The notes under the pieces were generated by a model. It searched no databases and had not been told where the DNA came from. It saw nothing but the letters and a program-made list of their open reading frames with translations. Both the position numbers and the translations under genes were made by a program. From Eonycteris spelaea (lineage: Eukaryota; Chordata; Mammalia; Chiroptera; Pteropodidae), in the NCBI GenBank assembly GCA_003508835.1, contig PUFA01000022.1, forward strand, positions 4,898,001 to 4,962,000: a stretch of DNA of 64,000 nucleotides, given 5' to 3'. Shown piece by piece: positions 45,215-57,140 of the stretch. Position 1 is the stretch's first letter. Each line of letters begins with the position of its first letter.

Positions 45215-45845
45215 ACTCCATCATCATTTGATTCTATCCACTCTGTCTATATCCACTGCCACATATTAAATTTGACCTCATCTTTTCTCACTGGGACTGC
45301 TTAAAAGCTAACAATTTTACTTCTTTCATATATTTTCCCAAGTTATGCTAATTATTTCCCACTTAAATAAATTCAATGATATTTATTAGTAACAAAGAGA
45401 TAAAATCTGTTTACATAACTGAGTGTCTAATGCGTAGTGTTGAACATTTAGGCCTCTTCAGAGATTTTTCTCTCTCTTCTCCTGTCATTCTCGTTCTCAG
45501 ATTCTATCCCATGTCTCCAATTATTAGCATTATTTTATCTCTCTATATTCAGCTAATGTTTACTTTATTTGTAATTCCTGTCTCCTATTTGCCTGACAAT
45601 TCTTAAGCTCTCACTAAAATATTACTACTTTGGAAACATTTCCTGATTGCTCCAGATTTAGAACTCTTTTCTCTGTGATCTATTAGGATTTTGCTTAAAT
45701 ATACTTTACTATTTCTTTGTAAGTTGGTCTCCTTCAGAGACTTGTAGATATTAAGGCAAAAGTGGTGTCTTATTCATCTTTGTTTTGCTAGTGCCAAGTA
45801 CAGTGTTCGGCACTTATATTACACTCATAAAACACTGAGAAAATA
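45215..45845 (+). mobile_element. L2 LINE 3' end, sense
   Basis: GATTCTATCCACTCTGTCTA, TATCCACTGCCACATATTAA, TCTTTTCTCACTGGGACTGC, TTAGAACTCTTTTCTCTGTG, TTGGTCTCCTTCAGAGACTT, GTGTCTTATTCATCTTTGTT and GTGCCAAGTACAGTGTTCGG match L2 with internal deletions. It ends with an AATAAAC and ATGATGAATGA tail. A chance frame at 45376-45606 lies inside. Confidence 0.7.
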
Positions 45846-46689
45846 AACTAATATATGATGAATGAGAAGCATGGCAGGGTCAGAGAGAGGAATGTGAGAT
45901 AAGAACCTGATGAGATGCAGGTTATTCTCAAGGGATTGTAAAAATAATGTTGAGAGAATACAGAAAATGATTTATGGTCACATAAAAATAATGTAGTTAT
46001 TTGGGTTGGAGGGAGGGTCAAAAGATTAGTAGTGTTTGATTTAAACTTCAGCAAGTACGTACCGAGGTATAATGGAATGGAATTTCAAGTTTTATTTGTA
46101 AAGAGCATTAAAGTCAGCATTTCTGGAAACTTACATAATGAAGGAGAAATGGACATTTCAAATTAGTAAAATGAAAGGATATAATGGATGATAAGTATCG
46201 GGACTATACATTGTGATGGGAAATGTCATTTGTTTTTATAAAATTATTCATTTCAGGAAAGCTAAATGATGTTTACTTAATGATCTTTGTTTCACCTAAT
46301 GCCAGTGTAGGTCATTTTAATTAATGTTTCAAAATATTTTTAATATCAATATTAGGTTCTGTCCAAATTTTAGCCTGTGGTTAAGTGAGGAGGAATTATT
46401 ATGATATCTCCCCAGTTTTAATATCTCTATATTGCTCTATCCTATCTCATGGTAATTGTGATGAAAACACTTTTAAAATAAATTAAACTGTTGAGAAAAC
46501 AAAATATGTGGAAATAATATTGTTGAATATTTATATAGCTCATTGGCAGAGAGAACTATTCCAGGCACAAAAAATAAATAAAGCATAGAAAAAATCAATT
46601 AGCTCGACTTCTAAATATTTTCTTAAAAAGCACAAGGGAAATTAAAATCAAACAATATATGTGTATATGTATATTTAAAGAGATGAATT
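45846..46689. other. AT-rich, nothing assigned
   Basis: No repeat family or gene recognised. The 68-codon minus frame (45848-46054) is chance. Confidence 0.55.
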
Positions 46690-47165
46690 AATATGTGAAT
46701 AATTCTCAAAATCATCAAGTGGACATCTCAGTGTGAAGTGGTAGACACGAAATGTATCGTGAGAGCTTTTCAATTCAAAATGAACTGGAGCATATGAGAT
46801 GGAGAATCTCTCCCAGAAGCCTTCAGGAAAACAAAACTGAAGGACTGAGAGACTGATTTCCCACAGGTACCTCATTTACAGAAGATCAAAACTTGTCTCC
46901 TGACCGATGAATATTAGCCAAGAATCTCTCTTCACATCGTCAAATCAATGACCTTACTGCAAGGATTCTGGATGGACACCCCCTCTTTGCCCTCCTTGCC
47001 CACAAATATAGCCCCCTAAACCCTGAATGCCTCACCCATAGCTTGCTATCGTTTGGATGTCCTGAATAACAATTTTCTACTATTCCCAAATAAACCCAAT
47101 TTTTGGTAACTTGAACATACCTCAGTTTACCTCTTTCATCTAGATGGACAGTATAAAATATCAGA
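46690..47165 (+). mobile_element. Candidate LTR with polyadenylation signal, family not assigned
   Basis: The block begins near TGTGAATAATTCTCAAAATC and ends near TCATCTAGATGGACA, about 460 bases. It is less AT-rich than its surroundings. The 3' part has CTGAATAACAATTTTCTACT, then CCAAATAAACCCAATTTTTG and CTCAGTTTACCTCTTTCATC. This arrangement (AATAAA followed by a short U-rich region and a CA end) is typical of mammalian LTRs. No family name is assigned. Minus-strand frames (46675-46875, 46940-47170) are chance. Confidence 0.45.
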
Positions 47166-47189
47166 ATCAAATATTAATTGTTCCAAATA

Positions 47190-47380
47190 TGTCGTCAGTT
47201 CTTTGCCTTTCTAGCTGTGTAATTCTAGGGAAGTTATATAACTTTTCTCAGTTTCAATTACCTCTTAAATAAATTGGGAACAATAATCACATGTGTATAA
47301 GTATGAAAAACAAAAGAGATGGTAATGTATACGAAATGCTGGTGCCTAGTCCACAATTATAATGGTTGTTAAAATTGTCA
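47190..47380 (+). mobile_element. MIR SINE, sense
   Basis: GCCTTTCTAGCTGTGTAATT, CTAGGGAAGTTATATAACTT, TTCTCAGTTTCAATTACCTC, TTAAATAAATTGGGAACAAT and GAAATGCTGGTGCCTAGTCC match MIR (ACTAGCTGTGTGACCTTGGGCAAGTTACTTAACCTCTCTGAGCCTCAGTTTCCTC). The tail reaches about TGTTAAAATTGTCATTATT. Confidence 0.82.
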
Positions 47381-48910
47381 TTATTCATGTACAGTATATG
47401 GGTAAAACCTACCTATCAAGAATACAACTCTGTTGGACGTATTTTGATAATTTCTATTAAGTGGTAAAAAGTGAATATATTGGCCAAGCCAATTCCTGTG
47501 AAGTAATTGTTTAAATTATACTCACTGTAAATAATACAGTGCCTGAACTCATCACTTTACACATAAATCATATTATTTGAAATTATTCATGTCTAACGCA
47601 AATAGTAATTGTATATGAATAACTTCAACCAACTTTGCTTCTCCAGAATTTTACTTTTTCACAAAGACACTGAGTATTGATATATTACAGTCTATAAACT
47701 ATGTTTTCAGGCAAAAAATTTATTGTGGGATCAGAACTATCTGATGTCAACCAAAAAAAGAGTACATATTTGACAAATGAAAGAACATAATTTCTCTGAA
47801 AATTCTGTGGTACAACATCTGAAACAAAAAGATTTACCATTTGTCATTTTAAAGTTATAATGATGCTGTTAACCCTCTTTATTGTGCCTTAAAGGGATTG
47901 TCACAAAAAATATTATTGCAGTTGATATAGAATCATTTCTATTTTTTGAAATATAACTGCTATGAAGACTGAGGTCCCAAAAATGACATTATAGAGGACT
48001 CCGTGTTTGGAAATTAATAAAAATAGAGAGAAGTCAGAGTATGACATAGCTGTATGAATAGACTGAGAAGCTCAAGGAAAATTTGGAAGAACTAGAAGGG
48101 GAAAAATAAGAAAAGTAGAAACAAATGAATAAACACATCAAAATTGTACATCAATAGCATTATTTATAGTTCTTATATTGAAAAAAGAATGAAAGCATTG
48201 TAAAGGTTATTTATTTCTTCTTCACTGTATATAAACCTGATTTCATTCTTTTTTAGCTATATCCATTTAAAAAAAAAAAAAAAAAAAAACAATTTGTTTC
48301 TACCCTAAGTTGCAGAGATGTAACTTGCTTCGTAGGGCCCATGAGGAAAGACATGATCTGAATGGGAGGAGAAGTGATATGATATTCTGTTGTTTGTAAC
48401 TAATGTGCAAAGTCATGCACCAAAATTGAAAATCAGATCAACCACCTCCCATCCAGGGAAGATAATTAATTTATTTTTTTTTAAATCAACTACAAAAAGA
48501 AATTTAAGACATTGATCTCTAGCCTTTGCCTAATAATTGTGAAGTTGGGTTCATAGAACCCCTACTATATGCATATAATCATTGTAATTTTAAGCTGAAG
48601 GATTTTCAATAAATCACAAACTTAAGAGGAAGAAATTCAATACAATTAAATATAATAGCCTATAAGTTTTTATACACCTTTATGAATTTTATATGAAGAG
48701 ATTTTTATTATTATTATCAGTCATTTAATCTTGTTTATATGTAAGTTATAATTTTAGGGCAAGTTTTGAAATCCTTAGAGCTTCTTGTTGCAAATTATCT
48801 CTCTTGATTGTTGCTATTGATTCCATTGATCCAGAGAGTCTGCTTGTTTTATTTAACATTCAGACCATTAGTGTCTTTGCCAATTTAAAAACAAATTCTC
48901 ATCAATATAC
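47381..48910. other. AT-rich, nothing recognised
   Basis: Contains A run 48269-48289 that may be the decayed tail of an unknown retroposon. No gene or recognised repeat. Confidence 0.55.
48269..48289. repeat. A21 run
   Basis: An uninterrupted adenine run following CATTT. No recognised SINE or L1 precedes it within about 200 bases. Confidence 0.95.
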
Positions 48911-48967
48911 AGCAAATAGCTAAAGTATAACAAATTGTTTCGTAGCAAATAGCTAAAGTATAACAAA
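48911..48967. repeat. Perfect direct repeat, 24-base unit, 33-base period
   Basis: AGCAAATAGCTAAAGTATAA plus CAAA occurs at 48911-48934 and again without mismatch at 48944-48967, separated by TTGTTTCGT. It is a recent tandem duplication of 33 bases. Confidence 0.95.
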
Positions 48968-50259
48968 ACATGCATTTTCTGATGCAAACAAATTAAAATA
49001 ATATGCATGTAAAGTATCTCTTTTAGAGTTAGGTTTGTCTTACAAAATACACCAGTTACCAATGGAAAACCCTTGCAAACAGGAGTAACAGGTATTAAAA
49101 TCAGATACAAGTAATACAAAATAGGTAAAATAAGCAGATGATTCCCACTCTCATTTTTATAGTTTGTTTTTAATTTTTTATTTTCCTACAGTATACATTA
49201 CTTTAGGATGTGTACTAAACTAGAAGTCATATATTTTGATATGAAAGGATCTTTAGCAAACCATGTTTTCTACATGAAACATTTCTTTTCCTGTAAGTGG
49301 TGATAATGATGATTATGATGATGATGATATGATGATGATGGTGATTGAAAATCACAAGGGAGATGGGTAAAATACTACAATGTGCTGTACAAGAATAAAG
49401 ATGAAGAGCGTAGCAGATTAGTGAATAGCTAAATTAAATTGAAAACATAGACGGGAATTAACAAAGCACAAATAGGTTTAGTGAGGAGAAGCATTAATAA
49501 TACATCTTTAGATTTAATAGAATAGTAGTTTTACTGTCCTAGGAATTGAAAGGCTCACAATGGCATAGCTTTGGATCTTTTAAGATTTATATGTCGCCCA
49601 TATTACCTGTGCAGTAAGTTCTAGTTTTTCTTCAGTTAAATGAAGAATTAGTTGTTAACCACAGTTAGAGAAGAACATTGAATACATGTTCTGCAGAAAT
49701 AGAATAGACCTAGTTGAAAAATGAACATTTACTCATTTTGTGTAGAAAGTTCTAAACATCATATTTAACTCTTACTGAACTGTCTAAATTTTCTAATTAT
49801 TTTTATCCTTATCAAGATCAATTAAAAAAAAAGTATACATTAGTAAAAATACAATTTCAACCTAAAAAGAAAGGATACTCTTTAAAATCACTTTAATAAA
49901 AGTAATTTGTATCCTGAGGTCAGAACTGTGGCATCGTTGGTCGTGCTAGGTTGAATAATTTGCCTTCCACATATTATCGGTGCTTATAATTTGATTATCA
50001 TTAAATGAACCAGAAAATAAATTTACTTCGACAATGAAAACCCACAGGCCTTTATGTCAGAATTTTAACAAGATTTATTCTTTAATAGATAGATATAAAA
50101 TAAGGGGGAAAATCTAATAAAAGACAAAATAAAAATTCTCATTACATTACTTCAGGCCACAGACTGAAAATTGAAGGGGGGAAAATGTGTTAAGCCCTAA
50201 TATCTAAAACCTCTAAAAAGTTTTATGATAATGCAACAGTATGTACCTGCCAAACTCTG
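48968..50259. other. AT-rich, nothing assigned outside the microsatellite
   Basis: TGCTAGGTTGAATAATTTGC at about 49946 hints at an MLT1-like start but no further block follows. No gene recognised. Confidence 0.55.
49302..49346. repeat. (ATG/GAT)n trinucleotide microsatellite
   Basis: GATAATGATGATTATGATGA continues in GAT units with one ATAT interruption to about 49346. Confidence 0.93.
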
Positions 50260-52049
50260 GCGAGGACTTGGGGAAAGCAAGGGATTCTTCATGGTGGCAA
50301 TAGAATCATTGGTCTTAGCTCTGCCAGTCTCTGATCAGTGTCTTCAGTTCCCTCCAGAGACGTGAGCGGGAAGCGAGCAGCACAAATGCCGTTAACTGTC
50401 ATTTGAGTCCTCCTGCAATTTAAGCTGGAGCAGATTCTGCTCTTCGCTAGGCACAGGCATCTTACCTCAAAGCCGTCCTCGCTTTTACCTTGGGCTCCTC
50501 TTGTCCGTTCTTCTGCGTTTCTGTCTATAACATTTTGCTTTTGCACCTTGTAGCCATTGTCTTCAGCACAACCATTTTATACACGTGTAGCACTATATCT
50601 GGCCTTTCTGGGATTGGAGAAGAAAGCCTCCCCTCTTCAGTGATCGTTCTGCAGAAATAGAATGGACCCATTCCCCAAATTGGGCTTCAATTTTTAGAGG
50701 AATGACAACCGTTGAAAAAGGCTAAACCGAAGGGCAATAAGCATGTATTTGAGATCCAAAAGTACCGCTATTGTGAAAGTACTGATTCTGGCAGAAACCT
50801 GGACAGCATTCCAGCTAGGAGTTGAAAGCAAGGGCTACTTTTAAGAAAAGAACAAGGACAGGCATAGAAGGAAGGAATTTCTAAAGGTACAGATCGGCCA
50901 ACATAGCGATGCTAATTCTAAAGAACGCCTTTCATTTTTAGTCTGGTAGCCATAATGTCTGCTGTTTTGTTATCTCTGCAAACAGTTGTTTGGGACACAG
51001 GCTGCTTTAGTCTCAGTCCGAAGGTTACTAAGCCCAGTTTTAACATTCGGAAGGTTTGAGGAGTAAGACCTACAAGGCAGTTTCTCTGGGATGGCAGCTC
51101 CGACTCCATTTTAAAGTGGCTCCGTTTACATGATTTTTCATACAATGCATGTCCACCAAGAGGAAGTGAATATATTTGTTATAATCCACATAACGAAGAA
51201 TATGGTGGCTCTCAAGCAATGCTGAAAATGGATGGTGATGGCCAGAAAATGAGACCAACTTGGGGTTTTACAGTGGTTAGGACGTGGGGCCAAAGTGAGG
51301 CCTCCCTCTGGCCAAAGCCCGTGGCTTTGACCTTCCCACTGGTACCAGAGGAGAGCAGAGGATTCCTTCAGGTGTTGCCCAAAGGTGGGGTGAGAGGAAA
51401 AAGGGGACAGGCGTGGTCGAAAGCTGTCACCAGTGCAACATGGAAAAATAGACAGCCTTTATTACAGAGTGAGAAGGAATCAATTTGGGAAAAAGTTCCC
51501 CTTCGGGAAGATGAATAAAAATGCATCCTTTCCTCCAGCCTCACAGAATGCAGTGTGGGTAAAACCACCGGAGACCTTTCTGACAGACAAAAGAGTTTTA
51601 TTCAGATGCGCTTTGCAACCGGAGAGATGCAGCTTCCAGTACAAACTGAAAGTGTGTTCCTCCATCGCGGAGTTAGGAGTTAGGGAGAGTTTCAAAGGCT
51701 AAAACCGTGCAAAGCTGAACTTCAAGGGGATTGGTTAGTAAGAGAAAGAAAGCTATGTGTATGTACTATACATGTTCCGACCCGTTAGAGCAACAGGGTT
51801 TTCCAGTCTCGGCTAATTTAGGGTCAGCAGGCGGGCTCACTAGATATGGTCAATGGTTGATGTCATGAGACTTGGTCGATAGGGGGTGTCACAGGATGTG
51901 GACCTCTGCCTCAGTTTCCTTTAGAGCTTGCAAAACAAAGTTGTAAACTAAGCCCTGTGGTCAAATGGAAAAATAAGGGAATGCAGAATCAGAGTTCAGA
52001 CTGCAGAGGTGCTCAGGAAGCAAGCAGAATCAGAGACAAACTGTAGAAA
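50260..52049. other. Less AT-rich block, probably decayed LTR or retroviral sequence
   Basis: This 1.8-kb block has even base composition and scattered CpGs. Features in the minus direction, such as ACTCCATTTTAAAGTGGCTC (plus-strand reading at 51104) and TTTATT runs (51458, 51597), recall reversed LTR sequence with polyadenylation signals. No TG...CA pair could be fixed and no family assigned. Short frames (50289-50546, 50918-51145, 51219-51518, 51433-51702 and others) lack any recognisable domain and occur in both strands. Confidence 0.35.
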
Positions 52050-52384
52050 AAAATCTTTTAAATTTTTTATTGTGATATTTTTCTTTGACCCTTGGAAATG
52101 TAGAATTTTGTTGATTAGCTGCCAAGCATTTTTAGATTTTCTAATTTTTTGTTGTTGTTAATTTCTTATTCCGTCCTATTGTGATTGGAGGGCATACTTT
52201 GAAAAAAAATCTATCAATCATTTAGATCTATGCACAATTGTTTCATGGTTTAGCATATATCTTGCCTGGAAGATTGTCCACGTGTTATTGAAAGACAGTG
52301 TTTGTTGTTTTTGGGCACAGCACCCTACTTAAAAATCAGTTAAGTGGAGTTCTTTGATGGTGTGTTTCGAATTTTCTCCATCCA
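52050..52384 (-). mobile_element. L1M ORF2 fragment, antisense (left part)
   Basis: TTTTTCTTTGACCCTTGGAA, TGCCAAGCATTTTTAGATTT, TTGTGATTGGAGGGCATACT, TTTCATGGTTTAGCATATAT, CTTGCCTGGAAGATTGTCCA and GGAGTTCTTTGATGGTGTG match the reverse complement of L1 ORF2 between the endonuclease and reverse transcriptase (TTTGACCCATTGGTTATTTAG ... ATTGTGGTCAGAGAACATACT). Similarity stops at about 52384 and resumes at 53130. Confidence 0.75.
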
Positions 52385-53130
52385 GTTGGCAAAGGAACAT
52401 TCAGGCTATAGAACAGTTTCGTAAGAGTTTATCTGAGCCAACGTTTTGTGAACATGTCCAGAAGCTAAATCTCGTGGATTGAGAAAATGCTTGGGGAAAC
52501 GGCAGTTTTGCAGCTTATTTTATACATTAGAATCAAAGGAGAAGGCATAAGCAGGGTCACGTGAAATCCATCGATGACAGATTAAAGGGGCAAAGGAGAG
52601 CAAAGCAAGGAAATTTCTAGGATAAGATAAAGAGCAAAATGGAGAAAAACGGACTTCTTTTGCATTGCAGGGTGCAGGTTAGTTAGCATTGAACATTTCC
52701 AGCACACAGAGACCGTATGCACACAGCAAGATGGCACTGCGGCATTCTGGGACGCGCGCCTGGCATCTCATGTATATTTGAGGGGTTTGAGAGAACATTA
52801 CTCTGACATTTCAAAGGTGTGTTATGCTAGATGCGTAAGAACAGTGGACAGGGCTCACTTAAGGTAAAGACTGAGCTGTGCTAAAGAAGCTGTAGGCTTG
52901 GCGCATGACTATTCACCACAGACTGCGTGGTTAGGAATTTTTATTATTTTTCTATGTTCAGATTGTGCTGTGTGGTTACTTTTAGTCACCAAGTTTGTAA
53001 GATCTGCCATGCATCCTGCACCGACCCCCCCACCACACCCCAACACACAGCTTTCCAGGTTTGGTATAATAGCCTCTTTTTTGTCCACAATCCTTTTGAC
53101 TTTCTAACTGTTGAATCAACTTTGAAGCTG
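52385..53130 (-). mobile_element. Insertion within the antisense L1, probably an LTR
   Basis: About 745 bases of unrelated, less AT-rich sequence separate the two L1 halves. GTAAGAGTTTATCTGAGCCA and GTCCAGAAGCTAAATCTCGT near the left end resemble reversed LTR sequence. The right end is near GGGGTAAAGAAAT. No TG...CA termini or duplication could be fixed. Two overlapping frames (52898-53107, 52927-53136) are chance. Confidence 0.45.
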
Positions 53131-53830
53131 GGGTAAAGAAATAACCAACTATAATTGCTGAATTATTTATTCTTCTTTCAATTCTGTCATGGTTTAGCCT
53201 TTGTTTATCAGCATATAGCTTTGCAATTTTTATATCCTTCTGATGTTTTTACCTTTTAATCATTGTAAAATATCTATCATTGGCTGTTAATATTACTGTT
53301 TTAAATGCTATATTTTCAGATATTAATATAGCACCCACCCCCCCGCCTCTTTATGGTTAAAAATTCATGGTGTACCTTTTTCTATTCTTTTACTTTTCAA
53401 CATTTTTTTTTTTAAACCTTGAAGTGTGTCAAGTAGACAACATATAGTAGTATCTTGCTCTTTTTTCTAGTCTTCGATACCTTATCTTTCATGGGAGAGT
53501 TTAATCCATTTACATTTAATATAGTTAGTAATATGGTTAGGTTTATAACTTCCTTTTTATTTTTCAACATATCTCATATTTTACCACCTTCCACATTTCT
53601 TGCCTCCTTTTACAATTTTTAAGTCTATCATTTTGATTCTTCTCTAGATTTTTACTGTATTACTTTGAGTCATTTTCATTGTACTTATTCTAAGTATTGT
53701 AATAACCATCTTATCAAAATCTACTTCACATCAATACTTACATAATTAAATAGAACATAGCAATGGTGCTCTAATATAACACATTTTCTTCTATTACCTT
53801 TTTATGTTTTTATTGCCATATATTATATAT
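53131..53830 (-). mobile_element. L1M ORF2 endonuclease region, antisense (right part)
   Basis: AACCAACTATAATTGCTGAA, TTCTTTCAATTCTGTCATGG, CAGCATATAGCTTTGCAATT, TTTATATCCTTCTGATG and GAGTTTAATCCATTTACATT plus TAATATAGTTAGTAATATGG match antisense L1 ORF2 endonuclease (CCAACTATAATTGTGGATTTG ... GAGTTTAGTCCATTTACATTTAATGTAATTATTGATATGG). A weaker continuation (ATTTTTACTGTATTAC, TTCATTGTACTTATTCTAAG) reaches about 53830. Frame is heavily broken. Confidence 0.72.
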
Positions 53831-54231
53831 CCAGGTATGTTAGAAAACTAAGAATGTAACATATTGTTTTATAAACTTTTATAAAATTTAAAAAGTAAAA
53901 AGAAAGTACATATTTACACAATCTTTTACTCTCATTTATTGACATATTTATAAATGTTTGCTTTTGATTAATAATTTACTTTTTGAATGAATAAATGAAT
54001 AAGCATATAGTTCTATCCATTGCCATTCAGTAAGTCTGCAGAAAATATAGATAAAAAGTGCATTTTGCTAAGTTCAGTTGAATAGATGTTTAAGAATAGA
54101 AAGAAAATACAATGAAAATGATTTTCAACGGTATATTTATTATGTTATTACTCTAACATTTAGTGCGAATTTAAAATAGAGAGTGAAATTAAAAGGATAT
54201 TTTCTCTGTTTTAACCCAATCCAATCCCATG

Positions 54232-54312
54232 GGCTGAATCATGTCCCCTTCAAATGTTACATGCTGAAGTCTTGACCTCCATTACCTCAGAAGATGATGA
54301 ATGCAATTACCT
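54232..54312 (+). mobile_element. MLT1-type LTR 5' fragment, sense
   Basis: GGGCTGAATCATGTCCCCTT, CAAATGTTACATGCTGAAGT, CTTGACCTCCATTACCTCAG and AAGATGATGAATGCAATTAC match the first 80 bases of MLT1 (GACTGAATTGTGTCCCCCCAAAATTCATATGTTGAAGTCCTAACC). Sequence after that is unrelated, so the LTR is truncated. Confidence 0.7.
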
Positions 54313-55904
54313 CTTTGATTTATATTTAGAAAAATTAATATTATTTTCCTAACTAATCTAAAACCAAATTATTCAAATATTTGTTAAGCAAATGCATACG
54401 TAGATTAAACAAAAAAATGTTTTTGAATTAAAAAAATTACAGCTGCCTTTACAATGGGTATGTTTTTTAAATTTATTTGAGTCACTTGTGAGTATATACC
54501 AACTAGAAAACTCAGATAAGTATCTTAAAACCAAATTTTAGCATATCACTTTTTATTATAACCTGAGAAGCTTATAACTAACATTATTTTTAAAAAAATT
54601 CATATTTTAAATTGTATATGTATATATAATATAATTTAAATTTAAATAATTATAAAGGAAAATTAAAACATTTATATCTTTCTAACTTTTTAATTTAATA
54701 ATTAATTTAATAGATTCCTTATGAACTAAATCTTTGTAATATAGGAGTAATTTGAAGTTGCAAAGAATTTAAGACATTTTAAAATCAATTACTGACTTTA
54801 AGTGAGAAAACAGTTTTTCTTCATTGTATCTTAAGTTTAGCACTTACCAAAAATACACATAAAGATATTTTCATAATCATCACATAAACTTCTTCAAATT
54901 TGTGTCCTGAAAGAACATAATATTCATATTTTGAAGATTATATCTCTGTAACTGTAATGTCATGTGTTTAATCCTGAAAATTATTGCTCACAATACACAG
55001 ATTCCCAAGGTTTATCTTTCTGATTTCTTGCACATGGTATATAAAGCCTGATTTCACTTATACAGTCTTCTGTTGATGGTAGTTAACTTAGTCGTATCAG
55101 GGAGTTATTAAAACTTGATTTTTTGTGTGTATATGTGGAAAAACTTAATGAAGATGTAGGTAAGTGATGACCTGTTGTTTTTTTTTTTAATGTTATACTT
55201 TATCAAATTATACTTAAAATGTTTTAAAAAAAGAATAAAAAACAACAAAACATGGACACACAATGAATAATGTTATCCAACAGATGGCACTATACTCTTT
55301 ACAATACCCTACTCAATGTGATCAAGAAAACCTGATGTGAAAATCTCTTTCGGTTTCTCTGTCAAAAGACAGCTAGAAAAAGAGATATTTTAGTTTTTCA
55401 AACCAAAAAGTGGTATTATAGGAAATACAGAGGAATAAGTTAGTTTTAATATGTCTTTGGTCAATCATGCATTTAACTCATAGAATTGAAGTTATTATAA
55501 CTAGTTGGCCTGAAAATATATAATTTAACATAAAAAAATCATAGATTCTTATATCAAAAAAGATTTCTGTATTTCTGAACAACAGAATGGAAAGTCTAAA
55601 TGTAAGTAAATTAAACACTAACATTAGAAGAATGAGCTATAAGTACATATGAAACATATTTGAAGAAAATGTGTCAATATGAAAATAGCTACAAAACCAC
55701 ACAATGTTTTTTTGTTGTTTTTGTTTTATTTGTTATTTGGAAACTAGGGCCTGAGTATTTCTCTGCTGCACAGATTTTTGTGTTTGAATTATGCTTGAGC
55801 CATGTGACTTTATAATATATATTGAATCTGGCCAAGGCATGGGTATTAATTGAGGATATTATGTGTATTCCCAAAAAATACACCGCCCGAATTAAAAATT
55901 ATTG

Positions 55905-55992
55905 GGGGGGGCGACATTGATCAACAAATCCAGTAGTGTCAAGTGTACAATTCAGCGCTGTGTCGTGTATGTGCTGCATTGTGTTCACCAGC
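55905..55992 (-). mobile_element. Possible L1M 3' UTR fragment, antisense
   Basis: GTGTCAAGTGTACAATTCAG followed by CGCTGTGTCGTGTATGTGCT and TGTGTTCACCAGCCATAGCT resembles the antisense L1M 3' UTR (AAGTGTACAATTCAGTGGTTTTAGTATATTCACAG). Short, with reduced similarity. Confidence 0.4.
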
Positions 55993-56759
55993 CATAGCTG
56001 ATGCTCTTCTAAAATATGCGAAATTCTTCTTCAGCATTGATGATGAGCTCATGTTCTTCAAATTTTATCCTATTTTACTCAGTAGACTGGCAGCCTTTCT
56101 AACAATGGATATATTAAGGCCACTAGTTTGTCTACTTTGATAATGTTAAATGAATTTTATAATGTAAGCTAGTAATTAGAAAGGAAACTCCACCAAGAGT
56201 AAGAACTAACGTGAACACTTACCATGATCTTTACAGTAATCTGTTTCTCTAGCATATTTCCCTGCAAGTGATACATTTTTCATTTATAGTACAAAGTACA
56301 TTTTTGGTATAAAAATAAAAGTACAGTTATTAGACGATATTTGGAAAAACACATCGTTAAATTCTTCAAATACTGTGACATATATAGGTTAACTTATTTT
56401 TATACTTGTGCATTTCTTGATATAGAAATATATAAACATTCACTTCCTGAACTGTGGTAATAAATGCTGAAATTCCTGTTTTTATAATTAGAATTACTTA
56501 TTGACATGACTGGTAATTTAGTTAAAAAAAAAAAAACAGAAAACTTCTATCCTTGAAATTTATTTCACTATAAACAGCAGATTCTAAAGAAGTTATAAAA
56601 AGCAGTGATTTGTTTATTTAATGAATCATTGCAATTTTATTAACAGTTTAAATCAATTACATGTCAAAAACTAGGTTTTGGGGTTTTCAAAAGCGCATCA
56701 AGACATTTCTCATAAAAGTATTACATTTAAAATTCATTTTTGCTTCTGGATGACTATAA

Positions 56760-56862
56760 TTCAGCTTTTATCTTCTATGTGACCATAGGTAAAAGGCTCG
56801 AACAGCCTGTTTCTAGGTTCAATTATCTATGATATAAATTCAATGATGTATATCCTTCATAG
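56760..56862 (+). mobile_element. Possible MIR fragment, sense
   Basis: TTCTATGTGACCATAGGTAA, AAGGCTCGAACAGCCTGTTT and CTAGGTTCAATTATCTATGA resemble the MIR core (GTGTGACCTTGGGCAAGTC ... CCTCAGTTTCCTCATCTGTAA). Identity is low. Confidence 0.45.
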
Positions 56863-57039
56863 TAAAACATATTTTTCAACACTTTAATACTTCTGAATAT
56901 AACACACAACAAATTAATACACCATCTGCCTTTTAAAATTATTAACATTTGGAAAGATAACACCTATTAATATCTGTTTAGGCTCATATGTAAATGCTAG
57001 AATCAAGCCTTGATGTCAAGTGAAAAGGTCCTTTACCTA

Positions 57040-57140
57040 TGTATCAACATATCTGTATATCTATACCTTTATGATGTATATATCTATTAGTCTATCTTAT
57101 CTATCCATCTACCTTTCTCTCTATCCATTCATATATACCT
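57040..57140. repeat. Degenerate (TATC)n tract
   Basis: TATC, TATA and CATC units with interruptions run for about 100 bases, for example TCTATCTTATCTATCCATCT. It is an old, decayed tetranucleotide repeat. Confidence 0.8.

Noticed and set aside
49946..49980. MLT1-like start TGCTAGGTTGAATAATTTGC
   Set aside because: No second MLT1 block follows at the right distance.
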